Positions 25,042-34,302 of a stretch of 64,000 bases of DNA are shown piece after piece; positions within the stretch are counted from its first letter, which is position 1, and each line of letters starts with the position of its first letter. Location of the stretch: the NCBI GenBank assembly GCA_910576205.1, contig CAJTHL010000004.1, positions 124,001 to 188,000 of the forward strand, read 5' to 3'. The DNA is from Clostridia bacterium. Its GTDB lineage: Bacteria; Bacillota; Clostridia; Lachnospirales; Lachnospiraceae. The translations under genes were made by a program, and so were the position numbers. A model generated the notes under the pieces. It did no database searches. It was not told where the DNA came from and saw only the letters and a program-made list of their open reading frames with translations.

Positions 25042-26321
25042 CGGGAATCCCTCCTAAAATCATTATTTGTCAGCCCTTCCTGGGCCAGCATGGTCTGTAG
25101 TACGGAAATGTCCGCCGATACATCCCAAGCCGTATCCCGGAACAGACCGTCTAAAAGCTTTTCAAAAGCTATATTCAGCGTATCCAGAGCCGCCTCGATC
25201 TCCCGCTTGGAGCTGGCGATATGCTCCCCCTGCACCGGCTGGGCGTCCAGCTCCGCGTAAGCGTCCAGAAGCTTAACCGTAGTGGGCAGATAATACTCCA
25301 TCAGCTTGCGGATATCGGAAACCGTCTCCGGATGTTCCTCCACCCGTTCAAAAATCTGCTGCACAAGCTGTTCCGTCCGGGTAATCTTGGCCGAAACCTC
25401 CTCCCCCGGAATATCGTCGTTACATTTGCGGATTCTCCTGATATAGGCCTCCCCCGCCTCCAGCGCTTCCCGCACCTGCTGGGGAATGGTCCCCTTCTCC
25501 TCCACCCGTTTCTCTTCTTCCAGCCTGCAAAGCCTCTGCTGTTCCTCCGCGTGAAGATACTGCCGGTAGGTATCGTTTGTCACAATAAGGCAGTTCTCCT
25601 GTTTGTCCAGATGGCCCTCCAGAAACCAGTTTCTTCGCAGCATCTGGCGCAAATCCTTACGGACAGATTTCAGATCCCTTCCCACGTCATTTGCCAGCTC
25701 CCGCAGCTCGCAGAACGTCCGGCCTCCAAGAGCGCGGACATAACTGCGGAATCTTCTGGCCAGCTGCATCCGCAAAGTCCCCCGGACGCCCATAAACAGG
25801 AAGCCCCCCGTGGGAACCGCCGTAAAAAGCGCAAACACCAGGGCCATAAAATCAGCCTCGATAATTGCGACCAGCAGAAACATTGCAAGGCAAAAACCAA
25901 AAAAACCGCCAAACACATATCCCACCACAGCCATGGCCGTTCCGCCTGCCTGCCTTCCCTTCGTATCCACAAAGAGAGCCGGCCCCTGGAATGTCCGGCC
26001 TCCACCTGGCCGTACGCCAGCCGGCTGACCCTGTCCGCCGTAATGGCTCTGGCTGGCCTTCCTGGAAAAATTTGTATAGCCTACCCGTCCGCCCGGATCC
26101 ATTCCGTTTACGGCCTGTCCTTTTAAGCTTCTGGCCGCCTCATCCATGACGCGGCCCGCCGCCTGCCCGGCTTCCCGGACGCCGCTTCCCACTTCGTCCA
26201 GCGCCTGCTGAACCGTCCTGTTGATATTGCTGCTGAGTTTTTCAAAATCCCTGGTGTCAACCGCATCCTGCACAAGATCCCGGATACTGCTCCCCAGCCC
26301 GTTCCAGTCGAAATCTGACAT
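25038..26321 (-). CDS. xpaC: XpaC-like 5-bromo-4-chloroindolyl phosphate hydrolysis family protein
   Basis: 427 residues from the ATG at 26321; a GTG eight codons earlier is an alternative. The N-terminal third is helical and glycine-rich, then two adjacent membrane helices (about residues 125-175), then a cytoplasmic helical part with the XpaC core (RRFRSYVRALGGRTFCELRELA and a later EYYLPTTVKLLDAYAELD). XpaC was named for phosphatase-like activity on X-phos, but its real role is unknown. It heads the operon XpaC-TelA-radical SAM-HemW-like and has its own promoter. Confidence 0.85.
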   Translation of the reverse strand: MSDFDWNGLGSSIRDLVQDAVDTRDFEKLSSNINRTVQQALDEVGSGVREAGQAAGRVMDEAARSLKGQAVNGMDPGGRVGYTNFSRKASQSHYGGQGQPAGVRPGGGRTFQGPALFVDTKGRQAGGTAMAVVGYVFGGFFGFCLAMFLLVAIIEADFMALVFALFTAVPTGGFLFMGVRGTLRMQLARRFRSYVRALGGRTFCELRELANDVGRDLKSVRKDLRQMLRRNWFLEGHLDKQENCLIVTNDTYRQYLHAEEQQRLCRLEEEKRVEEKGTIPQQVREALEAGEAYIRRIRKCNDDIPGEEVSAKITRTEQLVQQIFERVEEHPETVSDIRKLMEYYLPTTVKLLDAYAELDAQPVQGEHIASSKREIEAALDTLNIAFEKLLDGLFRDTAWDVSADISVLQTMLAQEGLTNNDFRRDSR

Positions 26322-26458
26322 CTGTTCCCATCCGCTTTCTATCACTACGATGCTGTTCCTATGTATTCCCCCATACTTCCCGGTCTGCGGATATCCAGCC
26401 GGGTATCCCCTTATGATACGCCTTCAGAGGTCTCTTAAAGTATGCGTTTATGATTTTT

Positions 26459-26487
26459 ATTATAAACGAATCTGCTTGAAAATGCAA
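26459..26487 (-). promoter_or_regulatory. promoter of the XpaC/TelA operon
   Basis: Minus strand: -35 TTGCAT (26487-26482), 17 bp spacer, -10 TATAAT (26464-26459). The leader to the start codon is about 130 nt. Confidence 0.65.
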
Positions 26488-26513
26488 TGTAGTTGCCGGA
26501 TTTAACTGCAATA

Positions 26514-26564
26514 AAGAAAAGGCAGGCGCCATACCGGCCCTTTAAAAACCGGTGTGACGCCTGC
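26514..26564 (-). terminator. terminator of the RND exporter operon
   Basis: GCAGGCG pairs with CGCCTGC, extended inside by ACCGG/CCGGT, followed on the minus strand by CTTTTCTTTATT. It lies just past the stop at 26580. Confidence 0.7.
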
Positions 26565-26579
26565 GCCCAGACACTTCCT

Positions 26580-29024
26580 CTATTTTGTCTCAATGCCCTC
26601 TGTCTTATAGATAAACTTTACGCTTCCCTCCATATCCTCCCGAATCCCCGCAAAAGAACGGTACTCCGAAGAGATCTCCTTCATGGCGTCCATTCTGTCC
26701 ATGAGGCCTTCTATGTCATCCTCAAAAACATCCACCAGCTTCTTTATCCCCTCCTCGTTAAATTCCTCTGCGCCGTCTTTCAGCTCCAGGCCGCCGTCTT
26801 TCAGCTTTAACACGCCGTCGATAAGCTTTGTGCCCCCGTCATTGAGTTCGCTGCTCCCGTATCTCAATTCCTTTGTCCCCTCATAGAGCTTCTCCGCCCC
26901 CTCCCAGAGCTCCCGGCTTCCCTCCGCCAGCTGGCGGGAGCCTGCGTTGGCTCCGGACACGCCCGCCGTGTACTGGAGAAGGCCCTGGTAGACCTGGTTG
27001 TAGCCGTCCAGAAGCGCTTTCAGGGATTTCAGCTGCGCAGCCGGGTCGGCTGCCCCTGCCGCTGCCGGCGCGCCCGCCGCGTCGTATGCCGCCATGCTTT
27101 CTATGGCATTCACCTGGTTCCGGAATTCTTCCTGCATTTGGGGGGAAGCAAAGGCCTCTTCTACCGCCTCTTCCAGTTCTTCCCCCGCTGCCACATTTTC
27201 CTCCGCAACCAGGGAAAACCTGTCGTTGGCCACCACGGTAGCCCGCCTGTCCGCGTCGCTTCCCGCAAGGGCTGCCATCTCATTTCCGGCCTTTTCCAAA
27301 GATGTTTCATCACAGGATGTTCCCGATGTTCCGGATTCCATGTCCTGTATCCCGGACGCGTCCGTGGTTTCAGATGTCTCTGTGCTTTCAAGCCCGGCCG
27401 TATTCCCAGGCGCCTCAGTGCTTTCCCATGTGGCGTTATCCCCGGACGCCCCCAGGCTTTCCGATGTACCCAGGCTTTCCATGCCCTCCGGCTGCACCTG
27501 GCTGTTTCCTGCCTCCCCACTGTTTCCGGTTAAAGCTCCCTCTGACACAGCCGGGACGTTTTCCTCCGTTTTCGGAGCCGGAATACTCTCCACGGCATTT
27601 CCGCCATCCATAAGCTCCTGGCGGATTTTTTCTCTCATAATCCGCTCCACAGCCTGTTCAATCTGCCTTCTGTCCGCCTCCGCCCAGGCTTCTGCCTGTG
27701 CCTGCCGGCCTGTCACCGGGGACTGTGTTCCTTTGCCGCCTCCCGAAATCATCGTTATCACATTGTCCAGCACAGCGCCGTAGTTTTCCATGGTCAGGTC
27801 GGGAATCGAAGCCGCAAACGCGGGGTTTATGGCAGCTGCCGAAGCCCTAAGCTGCATGGTGGCAAGCTGAAGCAGTCCCTCAAACTCCGCCTTTGCACCG
27901 GCTACCAGATCATCGTTCCTGGCGTTCAACGTCTCAAGCCCCTCATTTAGCTGGACAGCCCCGGCGTTTAAGGTTCCCGCCCCATCCTTCAGGCTTCTGG
28001 CCCCGTCGGAAAGCTCCACGGCGCCGTCATGCATTTTATCCGTACCCTCCTTTAAATCGCCGGATTTGTCGTACAGCTCAGAAATACCGTCATACAGCTC
28101 GCCGCAGCCGTCCATAAGCTGATTCATGGCATCCTGCAATTCGTCCAGATCGCCGGAAAGCTCATCCATGCTGCCAGATGTATCCATATCCAGTTCATGG
28201 AAAATGCTGTTGCTTACCATGGTCATTGTGGCCGCCAGCTGAAAGTCCGAAACATCCCCGGAAATCTCCACATAGTCCGGGATATCCAGATCCTCCTTCT
28301 CCACCTCCAGGTTTTCCTGCATGCCGGGCATGGCATAGCCCACTACCATCAGATGCTCTCCGTCGTTGATAACCTTCCCCTTTGACACTTCCACATTCCG
28401 GAATTTCCCGTTGTCCAGCATCATGGTGGTGAGCGCCACAAAGGGCACATACATTTCCTTTTCCTCTCCGTTTATCATGACCCTCTGCTTCTGGTTATTG
28501 ATGTAGGAGAAGCGTATAACCACATGGCCGCTCTTTCCCGCCAGTTCATCCGGGGAAATCCGGTTTCCGTTTAAGAAATACTCCACCTTCATGTCCACAG
28601 GCAGCTCCTTCTCGATGCTGCCCTGGTAATAGATATCGTTGCCGTCTGCGTCCCAGACGCCAAGGGAGTCCCCTTCCCTGCAAAAGCTCTCCGACCCCTT
28701 TACGTTTACAATATCGGTAAGCCCGGTGGCGTCGGATATGCTGGAGGTATGCATGGCATTCTTAATCCAGTCGCTTACAATAATCTCCCGGGGGCCTCCG
28801 TCCGCCGCCGCAATCACATAGACTGTCTCGTCCTTGGACAGATTCCTCTTATCCGCCTCCCCTAAGCACACATTTTCCCGCGGGGTTTCCACCACCATGG
28901 CCGCAGGCTCACTGTCCGCCGCCAGGGTTTCTCCTGTCCAGGCATGCATTCCAATACTTCCGGCCGCCAGTGCAAGAGCCGTTCCTCCTGCCACATATTT
29001 TTTATATCTTCTCGAAATATTCAT
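26580..29024 (-). CDS. extracytoplasmic XXLXXG-repeat protein partnered with an RND exporter
   Basis: 814 residues from the ATG at 29024 (AAGGGG upstream). An N-terminal signal or anchor segment (about residues 8-28) is followed by a beta-rich domain to about 280, then long heptads of the X-X-L-X-X-G type (GDLKEGTDKMHDGAVELSDG and similar, and a second block near the C-terminus such as GSSELNDG, GVLKLKDGG). A Ser/Thr/Glu/Gly-rich low-complexity linker and an Ala-rich stretch lie between. These repeats occur in YhgE/Pip-like and MMPL-associated proteins of Firmicutes. No C-terminal membrane helix is evident, so the protein may be anchored only by the N-terminus. Its start overlaps the RND gene by 23 bp. 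Confidence 0.7.
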   Translation of the reverse strand: MNISRRYKKYVAGGTALALAAGSIGMHAWTGETLAADSEPAAMVVETPRENVCLGEADKRNLSKDETVYVIAAADGGPREIIVSDWIKNAMHTSSISDATGLTDIVNVKGSESFCREGDSLGVWDADGNDIYYQGSIEKELPVDMKVEYFLNGNRISPDELAGKSGHVVIRFSYINNQKQRVMINGEEKEMYVPFVALTTMMLDNGKFRNVEVSKGKVINDGEHLMVVGYAMPGMQENLEVEKEDLDIPDYVEISGDVSDFQLAATMTMVSNSIFHELDMDTSGSMDELSGDLDELQDAMNQLMDGCGELYDGISELYDKSGDLKEGTDKMHDGAVELSDGARSLKDGAGTLNAGAVQLNEGLETLNARNDDLVAGAKAEFEGLLQLATMQLRASAAAINPAFAASIPDLTMENYGAVLDNVITMISGGGKGTQSPVTGRQAQAEAWAEADRRQIEQAVERIMREKIRQELMDGGNAVESIPAPKTEENVPAVSEGALTGNSGEAGNSQVQPEGMESLGTSESLGASGDNATWESTEAPGNTAGLESTETSETTDASGIQDMESGTSGTSCDETSLEKAGNEMAALAGSDADRRATVVANDRFSLVAEENVAAGEELEEAVEEAFASPQMQEEFRNQVNAIESMAAYDAAGAPAAAGAADPAAQLKSLKALLDGYNQVYQGLLQYTAGVSGANAGSRQLAEGSRELWEGAEKLYEGTKELRYGSSELNDGGTKLIDGVLKLKDGGLELKDGAEEFNEEGIKKLVDVFEDDIEGLMDRMDAMKEISSEYRSFAGIREDMEGSVKFIYKTEGIETK

Positions 29025-31119
29025 ACGATAACCCCTTTCCGCAGGAAATCCTGCTCCTAAATCCAATACTTGTTCTGCAAATCACGCCGTCCAGCAGCAT
29101 GAACATGGCCGGAAGCACAAAGAGCACGGCCAGCATACTGATAATGGCTCCCCTGGCCATCAGGTTGCACAGGGCGCTAATCATATCCACGTCCGAGTAA
29201 AGGCCAACGCCAAAGGTCGCCGCAAAGAACCCAAGAGCGCTTACCATAACCGACGGAATGGATGTGGACAGGGCTGTGGACACCGACGTGCGCCTGTCGT
29301 TTCCCTGGCTCCGCTCCAGCTTGTAACGGGTAGTCATCAGGATGGCATAGTCCACGGTTGCCCCAAGCTGGATAGTGCTGATACAGATAGGCGCCACAAA
29401 GGGCAGCGCCACATTCTGGTAATGGGGCAGGCCAAGGTTGATAAAGATAGCGAACTCGATGACCGCCACCAGTACAAAGGGCAGGGAAATACTTTTCAGT
29501 ACCACCGCAATAATCATGAAGATGGCCAGGATTGAAATGGTGTTTACCACCTTAAAATCGTGGTCCGTCACCTCGATCATATCCTTGGTACAGGGTGCCT
29601 CCCCGATGAGCATGCCTTTTGCGTCATATTTTTTCAGAATCCCCCCCAGAACGTCAATCTGCGCGTTCATCTCGTCTGTAGCCGTTTTATACTGGGAATT
29701 AATCAAAAACAGCTCCCAGTTCTCACTCTTCAGAGTCTCCGTCACCCTGCCGGGCACAAACTCCCTGGGAATGCGGGAGCCCAGCACGCTTTCCATGCCC
29801 AGCACATTATGGACGCCCTCCACCTTTTCCATCTCCTGCATCATTTCCTTCTTTTCCCTCACCGGGAGATCCGCGCTGGTCAGCACCATATGGGTGGCCC
29901 CCATACCAAAATCATTTTCAAGCCTGGCATTGGCCACGGCAAAATCCAGATCCTCCGGCAATGTCAAGGTCAGATCATAATAGACCTCCTGGTTTGTCTT
30001 TCCGTATCCGGCATAGGCCGGGATAATGATAACCAGAAAAGCAATCAGAAACACGGCATAATGTCTTGTGAGAAACGCAGCAATTCTGTCTGTTTCCGGC
30101 ATCAGCGGCCTGTGCCTGGTCTTTTCAATCAGGGAATCCAGCGCCAGAATCATGGAGGGCAGTGTGGTTACACAGCCAATCACTCCGAAGATTACCCCCT
30201 TTGCCATTACAATTCCCAGATCCTTCCCCAGGGTAAAGCTCATAAAGCAGAGGGCTATAAACCCGGCCACTGTGGTGATGGAGCTTCCCACCACCGACGT
30301 GATGGTGGCGCCTATGGCTGCGGCCATGGCCTCCTTTTTGTCTCCCCCAGACACGCTCTTTTGTTCCGAATAGCTGTGCCACAGGAAAATGGAATAATCC
30401 ATGGTCACCGCAAGCTGCAGCACTGCGGACAGAGCCTTTGTGAGGTAGGAAATTTCCCCCAGGAAATAATTGCTTCCCAGATTTGTAAGAATTGCCATGC
30501 CGATACTCAAAAGGAAGATTATGGGGATTGCCCAGCTATCCATAAAAAGCATCATGACCGCGCAGGCCAGAGCCACAGCCAGGGCCACATAGACGGGCTC
30601 CTCCCTCTCGCACAGCTCCTTAAGGTCCGTCACCATGGCAGACATACCAGACACAAAACACTGTTTTCCCGCCAAAGCCCGGATTTCCCGGATGGCTTCC
30701 ATGGTATCATCCGAGGAGGTGGACGTCTCAAAGAACACCGCCAGCATGGTGGCGTCCCCGGCGTTAAACGCGTCGTAAATTTTATCCGGAAGCATTTCCA
30801 TGGGAACCGACAGATCCATAATGCTGTCATACCAGATTACGGAATCCACATGTTCCACCTGTTCCATGCGGGCCCGGAGGTCTGCCACCTCTTTATTCTC
30901 CATGTCCTCCACGATCACCATGGAGAACCCGCCTTTTCCGAACTCTTCCATTAAGATATCCTGCCCGATAATGGTCTCCATATCGTCTGGCAGATAATTG
31001 AGCATATCGTAATTGATTCTTGTTCCCAGCATTCCCAGAAGGGAGGGCACAAGAAGCGCCACCGAGAGAATCAGGATGGGTATCCGGCACTTTACGATTG
31101 CTTTACCAAATTTCGTCAT
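29002..31119 (-). CDS. RND/MMPL family efflux transporter
   Basis: 705 residues from the ATG at 31119, set by AGAGGAGG 5 nt upstream; a longer frame would begin in the -10 element. The arrangement is that of single-chain Gram-positive RND/MMPL transporters: helix 1, a large external loop (about 40-195), a block of five helices, helix 7, a second external loop and a final five-helix block. A GATVDYAILMTTRY motif in the second block and TMDYSIFLWHSY in the first carry the Asp-Tyr pairs of the proton relay. Such transporters export lipids, fatty acids or drugs. Regulated probably by the adjacent TetR gene; the partner protein is translated from an overlapping start. Confidence 0.88.
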   Translation of the reverse strand: MTKFGKAIVKCRIPILILSVALLVPSLLGMLGTRINYDMLNYLPDDMETIIGQDILMEEFGKGGFSMVIVEDMENKEVADLRARMEQVEHVDSVIWYDSIMDLSVPMEMLPDKIYDAFNAGDATMLAVFFETSTSSDDTMEAIREIRALAGKQCFVSGMSAMVTDLKELCEREEPVYVALAVALACAVMMLFMDSWAIPIIFLLSIGMAILTNLGSNYFLGEISYLTKALSAVLQLAVTMDYSIFLWHSYSEQKSVSGGDKKEAMAAAIGATITSVVGSSITTVAGFIALCFMSFTLGKDLGIVMAKGVIFGVIGCVTTLPSMILALDSLIEKTRHRPLMPETDRIAAFLTRHYAVFLIAFLVIIIPAYAGYGKTNQEVYYDLTLTLPEDLDFAVANARLENDFGMGATHMVLTSADLPVREKKEMMQEMEKVEGVHNVLGMESVLGSRIPREFVPGRVTETLKSENWELFLINSQYKTATDEMNAQIDVLGGILKKYDAKGMLIGEAPCTKDMIEVTDHDFKVVNTISILAIFMIIAVVLKSISLPFVLVAVIEFAIFINLGLPHYQNVALPFVAPICISTIQLGATVDYAILMTTRYKLERSQGNDRRTSVSTALSTSIPSVMVSALGFFAATFGVGLYSDVDMISALCNLMARGAIISMLAVLFVLPAMFMLLDGVICRTSIGFRSRISCGKGLSYEYFEKI

Positions 31120-31159
31120 AAAATCCTCCTCTTTCCTCACTACTAATTCTGAAGCTCCA

Positions 31160-31177
31160 GCCGGTAAAGCCATTATA
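31160..31177 (-). promoter_or_regulatory. weak -10 and palindrome upstream of the RND operon
   Basis: TATAAT (31177-31172) lies about 50 bp before the start codon. Its -35 position is only a T-run. A CCCTAAGGG palindrome lies within the spacer (about 31184-31192) and could be a repressor site, perhaps for the TetR protein encoded just upstream. Confidence 0.35.
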
Positions 31178-31204
31178 AAGCAGCCCTTAGGGAAAAAAAA
31201 CGGT

Positions 31205-31240
31205 TAAAAAAAGAGCTCTGCACAAATTTTGTACACAGCC
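31205..31240 (-). terminator. terminator of the amylase/TetR unit
   Basis: Minus strand: GCTGTGTACAAA pairs with TTTGTGCAGAGC over 11 of 12 positions, followed by TCTTTTTTT. It separates tetR from the RND operon. Confidence 0.8.
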
Positions 31241-31288
31241 CTTCTTCTATCTAAAATCCAGACATTTCCACCCGAATGTCTGAAACAC

Positions 31289-31852
31289 CTATTCTTTTTT
31301 TGCCAGCACATTCTTCATGCTTCCCTTCAGAAGCGTGCCAAGACGCCTTATCATCTCCTCCGGCACGCCCTTCATGCCCTGGCACAGCCATTCCGTGGTC
31401 ATTCCCACCAGGCCGCATTTATAAAAATTCACAATTATCCCGGCATCCTCCCTGGAAACCCGCTCTCTTTCCGGCATCTCCTCTAACACCCGGTCCGCCA
31501 GCCGTTCCACCACCTCCTGGGCAATGCGGTTCAGATAGCGTTCCATTTCCTCCCTGCTGACCGAATTGTAAATGTGGAAGGCCGCCCTCTTATTTTCCAG
31601 CGCAAAGTGGGCGGCGGCGATAAACCCCTCCTCCAGGGATTCTACCGTTGCATGCTCCGCAATCACCTTCTCCGCCTCCGCATCCAGAATATGCACCAAT
31701 AGCCCGTGGATATCCTCAAAGTGATAATAAAAAGTATTCCGGTTAATGCCGCAGCTGTCCACAATCTCCTTTACCGTGATCTTGTTCAGCGGTTTCTCAT
31801 TGAGGATCTCCACAAAAGCCTCCATAATTGCACGCTTTGTAAATTGCTGCAT
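31289..31852 (-). CDS. TetR/AcrR family transcriptional regulator
   Basis: 187 residues from the ATG at 31852 (GGGGGAG 7 nt upstream). The N-terminal helix-turn-helix is clear: KITVKEIVDSCGINRNTFYYHFEDIHGLL near residues 25-53. The C-terminal helical part resembles the DhaS-like TetR subgroup. It lies between a GH13 gene and the RND operon; a terminator separates it from the RND genes, so control of that operon would be in trans through its promoter. Ligand unknown. Confidence 0.9.
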   Translation of the reverse strand: MQQFTKRAIMEAFVEILNEKPLNKITVKEIVDSCGINRNTFYYHFEDIHGLLVHILDAEAEKVIAEHATVESLEEGFIAAAHFALENKRAAFHIYNSVSREEMERYLNRIAQEVVERLADRVLEEMPERERVSREDAGIIVNFYKCGLVGMTTEWLCQGMKGVPEEMIRRLGTLLKGSMKNVLAKKE

Positions 31853-31899
31853 GAAAAATCTCCCCCATCTTCTATTTCCCTCTGAAGGCAATCCTAAGG

Positions 31900-33966
31900 T
31901 TACCGTCTATAAAGAGCGCTGTCTGCCTTCCCCCGCAGCACCATGGCCGAGTAAGGGGGCATCTGCACGTACAGATTCTTTCCCAGCATTACATACTCCA
32001 CCTTTTCCACGGAAAAATCATCCTCCCAGGTCAGCATCACCCGTTCCAGCACGCCGTCCTCGGGCACCTTTGCCTCCCAGACAGCTACCTCAGACTCCAC
32101 CTCCCGGTCCTGGTTGTTCATAATCACAATCAGAAGATCTTTCTCGTCAAACCGGCCAAAAGCAACCATGTCGTCGCAGGTGGTGATAAATTTGCAGGAG
32201 CCCTCCCGCACCACCGGGTTCTCTTTGTGAATCCGTATCATCTCCTTGTGGAAGGAGAGCATCTCCTGGTCTTCCCGTCCCCAGGGATATGTCCTGCGGT
32301 TATCCGGGTCCGTAAAGCCGCAGACCCCGGCCTCGTCCCCGTAATACAAGGTGGAGGCCCCTATCCAGGTCATCTGAAACACAACGGCCTCCCGCATGAC
32401 GCACTTTAAGACCCCCTCCTCAGCCTCCCGGGAGCTCCTGCCGCCGATCCGTCCCACCACATGGTTCGTCCTGGTGAGAAACCGGGAGTGGTCGTGGTTG
32501 GAGAGCTGGTTCATGGCAATCTGCAGGGAAGGCATATAAAATTCCGCCATATTATAGGTCATTCCGTTCACAAAAGCATGTTTGTTGTTCAGCATTTCCG
32601 GCCGGAATTCATCGCTGTGCTTTTCCATCCCGGTAAGATACCAGGTCAGCGGCTCCATAAACGCGTCGTAATTCATCACCGAATCCCACTCGTCTCCTTT
32701 TAGCCAGGTGCTGGCGTTTCCGTAATGCTCCGCATAGATTACGGCGTCGGGATTTGCCTCCTTTACCGCCTTTCGGAACATTTTCCAGAATTTGTGATTG
32801 TACTCGTTGGAAAAGCCCAGGTCCGCAGCCACATCCAACCGCCAGCCGTCCACACTGTAAGGGGGCAGAAGCCACTTCCTGGCAATTCCCATAATGTATT
32901 CCACCAGAGCCTCGGATTTCTCATAGTTAAGCTTTGGCAGCGTCTCATGGCCCCACCAGCCGTCGTAAAACTCATTGTAGGGCCAGTCGTGTTCATTGTT
33001 AAACTTGAAAAACTTCCGGTAAGGGCTGTCCGGGGAAATGTAGGCGCCCTCCTCGTAATCCTCATGGCCCTCGTAAAACTGCTCCCTGTCCAGCCATTTA
33101 TTGAAAGAGCCGCAGTGATTAAACACGCCGTCCAGAATAATCTTCATGCCACGCCGGTGAATCTCCTCCACAAATTTCACAAAGAAGGCATTGCTGGCTT
33201 CCAGGTTCTCCCGGTCCACCACCCGGTGGACATACTTGGTTGCGTTGCGGTTGTCCCTGTCCCCCTCGGAGAGTACGCAGCCGCCGTCCTTTTTAATCAC
33301 CGTAAAATGGGGGTCGATATAGTCATAATCCTGACAGTCATATTTGTGGTTGGAGGGCGACACAAATATGGGGTTCATATAGATAACTTCCACCCCAAGC
33401 TCCTGGAGGTAATCCAGCTTATCCAAAATTCCCTGAAGGTCCCCCCCATAAAAGGAACGCACATCCATGGGTTTCGGATAAGCATTCCAGTCCTCCACCT
33501 TTTCCACCGGCTCCTGGATATAGATATACTCCCTGGTTTCCACATCGTTGCTCTTGTCGCCATTGCAGAACCGGTCCACGTAGATCTGGTACATCACGGC
33601 GCCCTTCGCCCACTTCGGCGTGTGGAACCCCGGTACAATACCAAAAGAATACACCTCCTGCAGATCCCTGGTCACACCGATTTTATTGTAAAAAAACCGT
33701 TCCTCTCCCTTAAAAATTTCAAAATAATAGTGTATCGTCTCCTCCCCTACAGGAATAGACACCCCGTAATAATCAAAAAATCCTTCACTTCGGGTTTTGT
33801 TCATGCGGATGCGAAGCTGGCTGCTAATCAGAAAGACAGCATCCACATCCTTCCTGGCTGTCCGGAAACGTATGGTTACCATATCCCCTGTCTCCGGTTC
33901 CGCCGGCCTCCGGTATCCCGACGTCTCGTCACTGTACAATGCCTGCATGTTTAATCCAGAATACAT
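31900..33966 (-). CDS. GH13 family alpha-glucosidase/neopullulanase-like enzyme
   Basis: 688 residues, no signal peptide, so intracellular. An N-terminal beta domain of about 110 residues resembling CBM34 precedes the catalytic barrel. The four GH13 regions are present: DGVFNH (D279-H284), GWRLD with nucleophile D378, YAEHY with acid/base E413, and NHD with D492. This layout is typical of maltogenic amylase, neopullulanase or cyclomaltodextrinase enzymes that degrade maltodextrins inside the cell. It has a good promoter, and the tetR gene follows by 47 bp in the same direction. Exact substrate cannot be fixed from sequence. Confidence 0.9.
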   Translation of the reverse strand: MYSGLNMQALYSDETSGYRRPAEPETGDMVTIRFRTARKDVDAVFLISSQLRIRMNKTRSEGFFDYYGVSIPVGEETIHYYFEIFKGEERFFYNKIGVTRDLQEVYSFGIVPGFHTPKWAKGAVMYQIYVDRFCNGDKSNDVETREYIYIQEPVEKVEDWNAYPKPMDVRSFYGGDLQGILDKLDYLQELGVEVIYMNPIFVSPSNHKYDCQDYDYIDPHFTVIKKDGGCVLSEGDRDNRNATKYVHRVVDRENLEASNAFFVKFVEEIHRRGMKIILDGVFNHCGSFNKWLDREQFYEGHEDYEEGAYISPDSPYRKFFKFNNEHDWPYNEFYDGWWGHETLPKLNYEKSEALVEYIMGIARKWLLPPYSVDGWRLDVAADLGFSNEYNHKFWKMFRKAVKEANPDAVIYAEHYGNASTWLKGDEWDSVMNYDAFMEPLTWYLTGMEKHSDEFRPEMLNNKHAFVNGMTYNMAEFYMPSLQIAMNQLSNHDHSRFLTRTNHVVGRIGGRSSREAEEGVLKCVMREAVVFQMTWIGASTLYYGDEAGVCGFTDPDNRRTYPWGREDQEMLSFHKEMIRIHKENPVVREGSCKFITTCDDMVAFGRFDEKDLLIVIMNNQDREVESEVAVWEAKVPEDGVLERVMLTWEDDFSVEKVEYVMLGKNLYVQMPPYSAMVLRGKADSALYRR

Positions 33967-34019
33967 TCTATCTCTCCCTTGACCCTCATTCTACCCAATA
34001 TATCCTGTATCCTTTTTGT

Positions 34020-34048
34020 ATTCTATCCTATTCTCTTTTCTAATGCAA
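34020..34048 (-). promoter_or_regulatory. promoter of the GH13 gene
   Basis: Minus strand: -35 TTGCAT (34048-34043), 17 bp spacer, -10 TAGAAT (34025-34020). The start codon is at 33966 with AAGGGAGAG upstream. Confidence 0.7.
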
Positions 34049-34097
34049 GATGATTCTTAAAATCATGACTGCATACCCGCCCTTATAAATGGGCAGT

Positions 34098-34131
34098 AAA
34101 AAAGGCAGCTTTCTGTCTCGCTGCCTTTTTT
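34098..34131. terminator. strong bidirectional terminator downstream of ftsH
   Basis: AAAAAAGGCAGC pairs perfectly with GCTGCCTTTTTT around a 10-nt loop. It lies about 170 bp past the ftsH stop. The interval 34132-34302 holds no ORF but carries a TATAAT on the minus strand at about 34200. Confidence 0.9.
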
Positions 34132-34302
34132 AGGAGAAGGTATTTCTTTTACTTATGGGGTGTAGCAAAAACTATATAATGTATTGGGGGTTTACGTGTA
34201 TTATTATAGCATATTCCGGAAATAAGTGTGCACAAAGTTTACAAAATTTCATATTGGTTTTTGTGAAAACCTTACAAGGCATTTCCGTCATATTTACCAA
34301 TA

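Noticed and set aside
27094..27783. Ser/Phe/Pro-rich plus-strand frames
   Set aside because: They arise from the low-complexity linker and heptad repeats of the extracytoplasmic partner gene on the minus strand.
29560..30954. Plus-strand open frame of 464 codons, His-rich
   Set aside because: Antisense to the RND exporter; no ribosome-binding site and no domain.
32725..33954. Plus-strand open frame of 409 codons
   Set aside because: Antisense to the GH13 gene, whose four catalytic motifs are intact on the other strand; no independent support.
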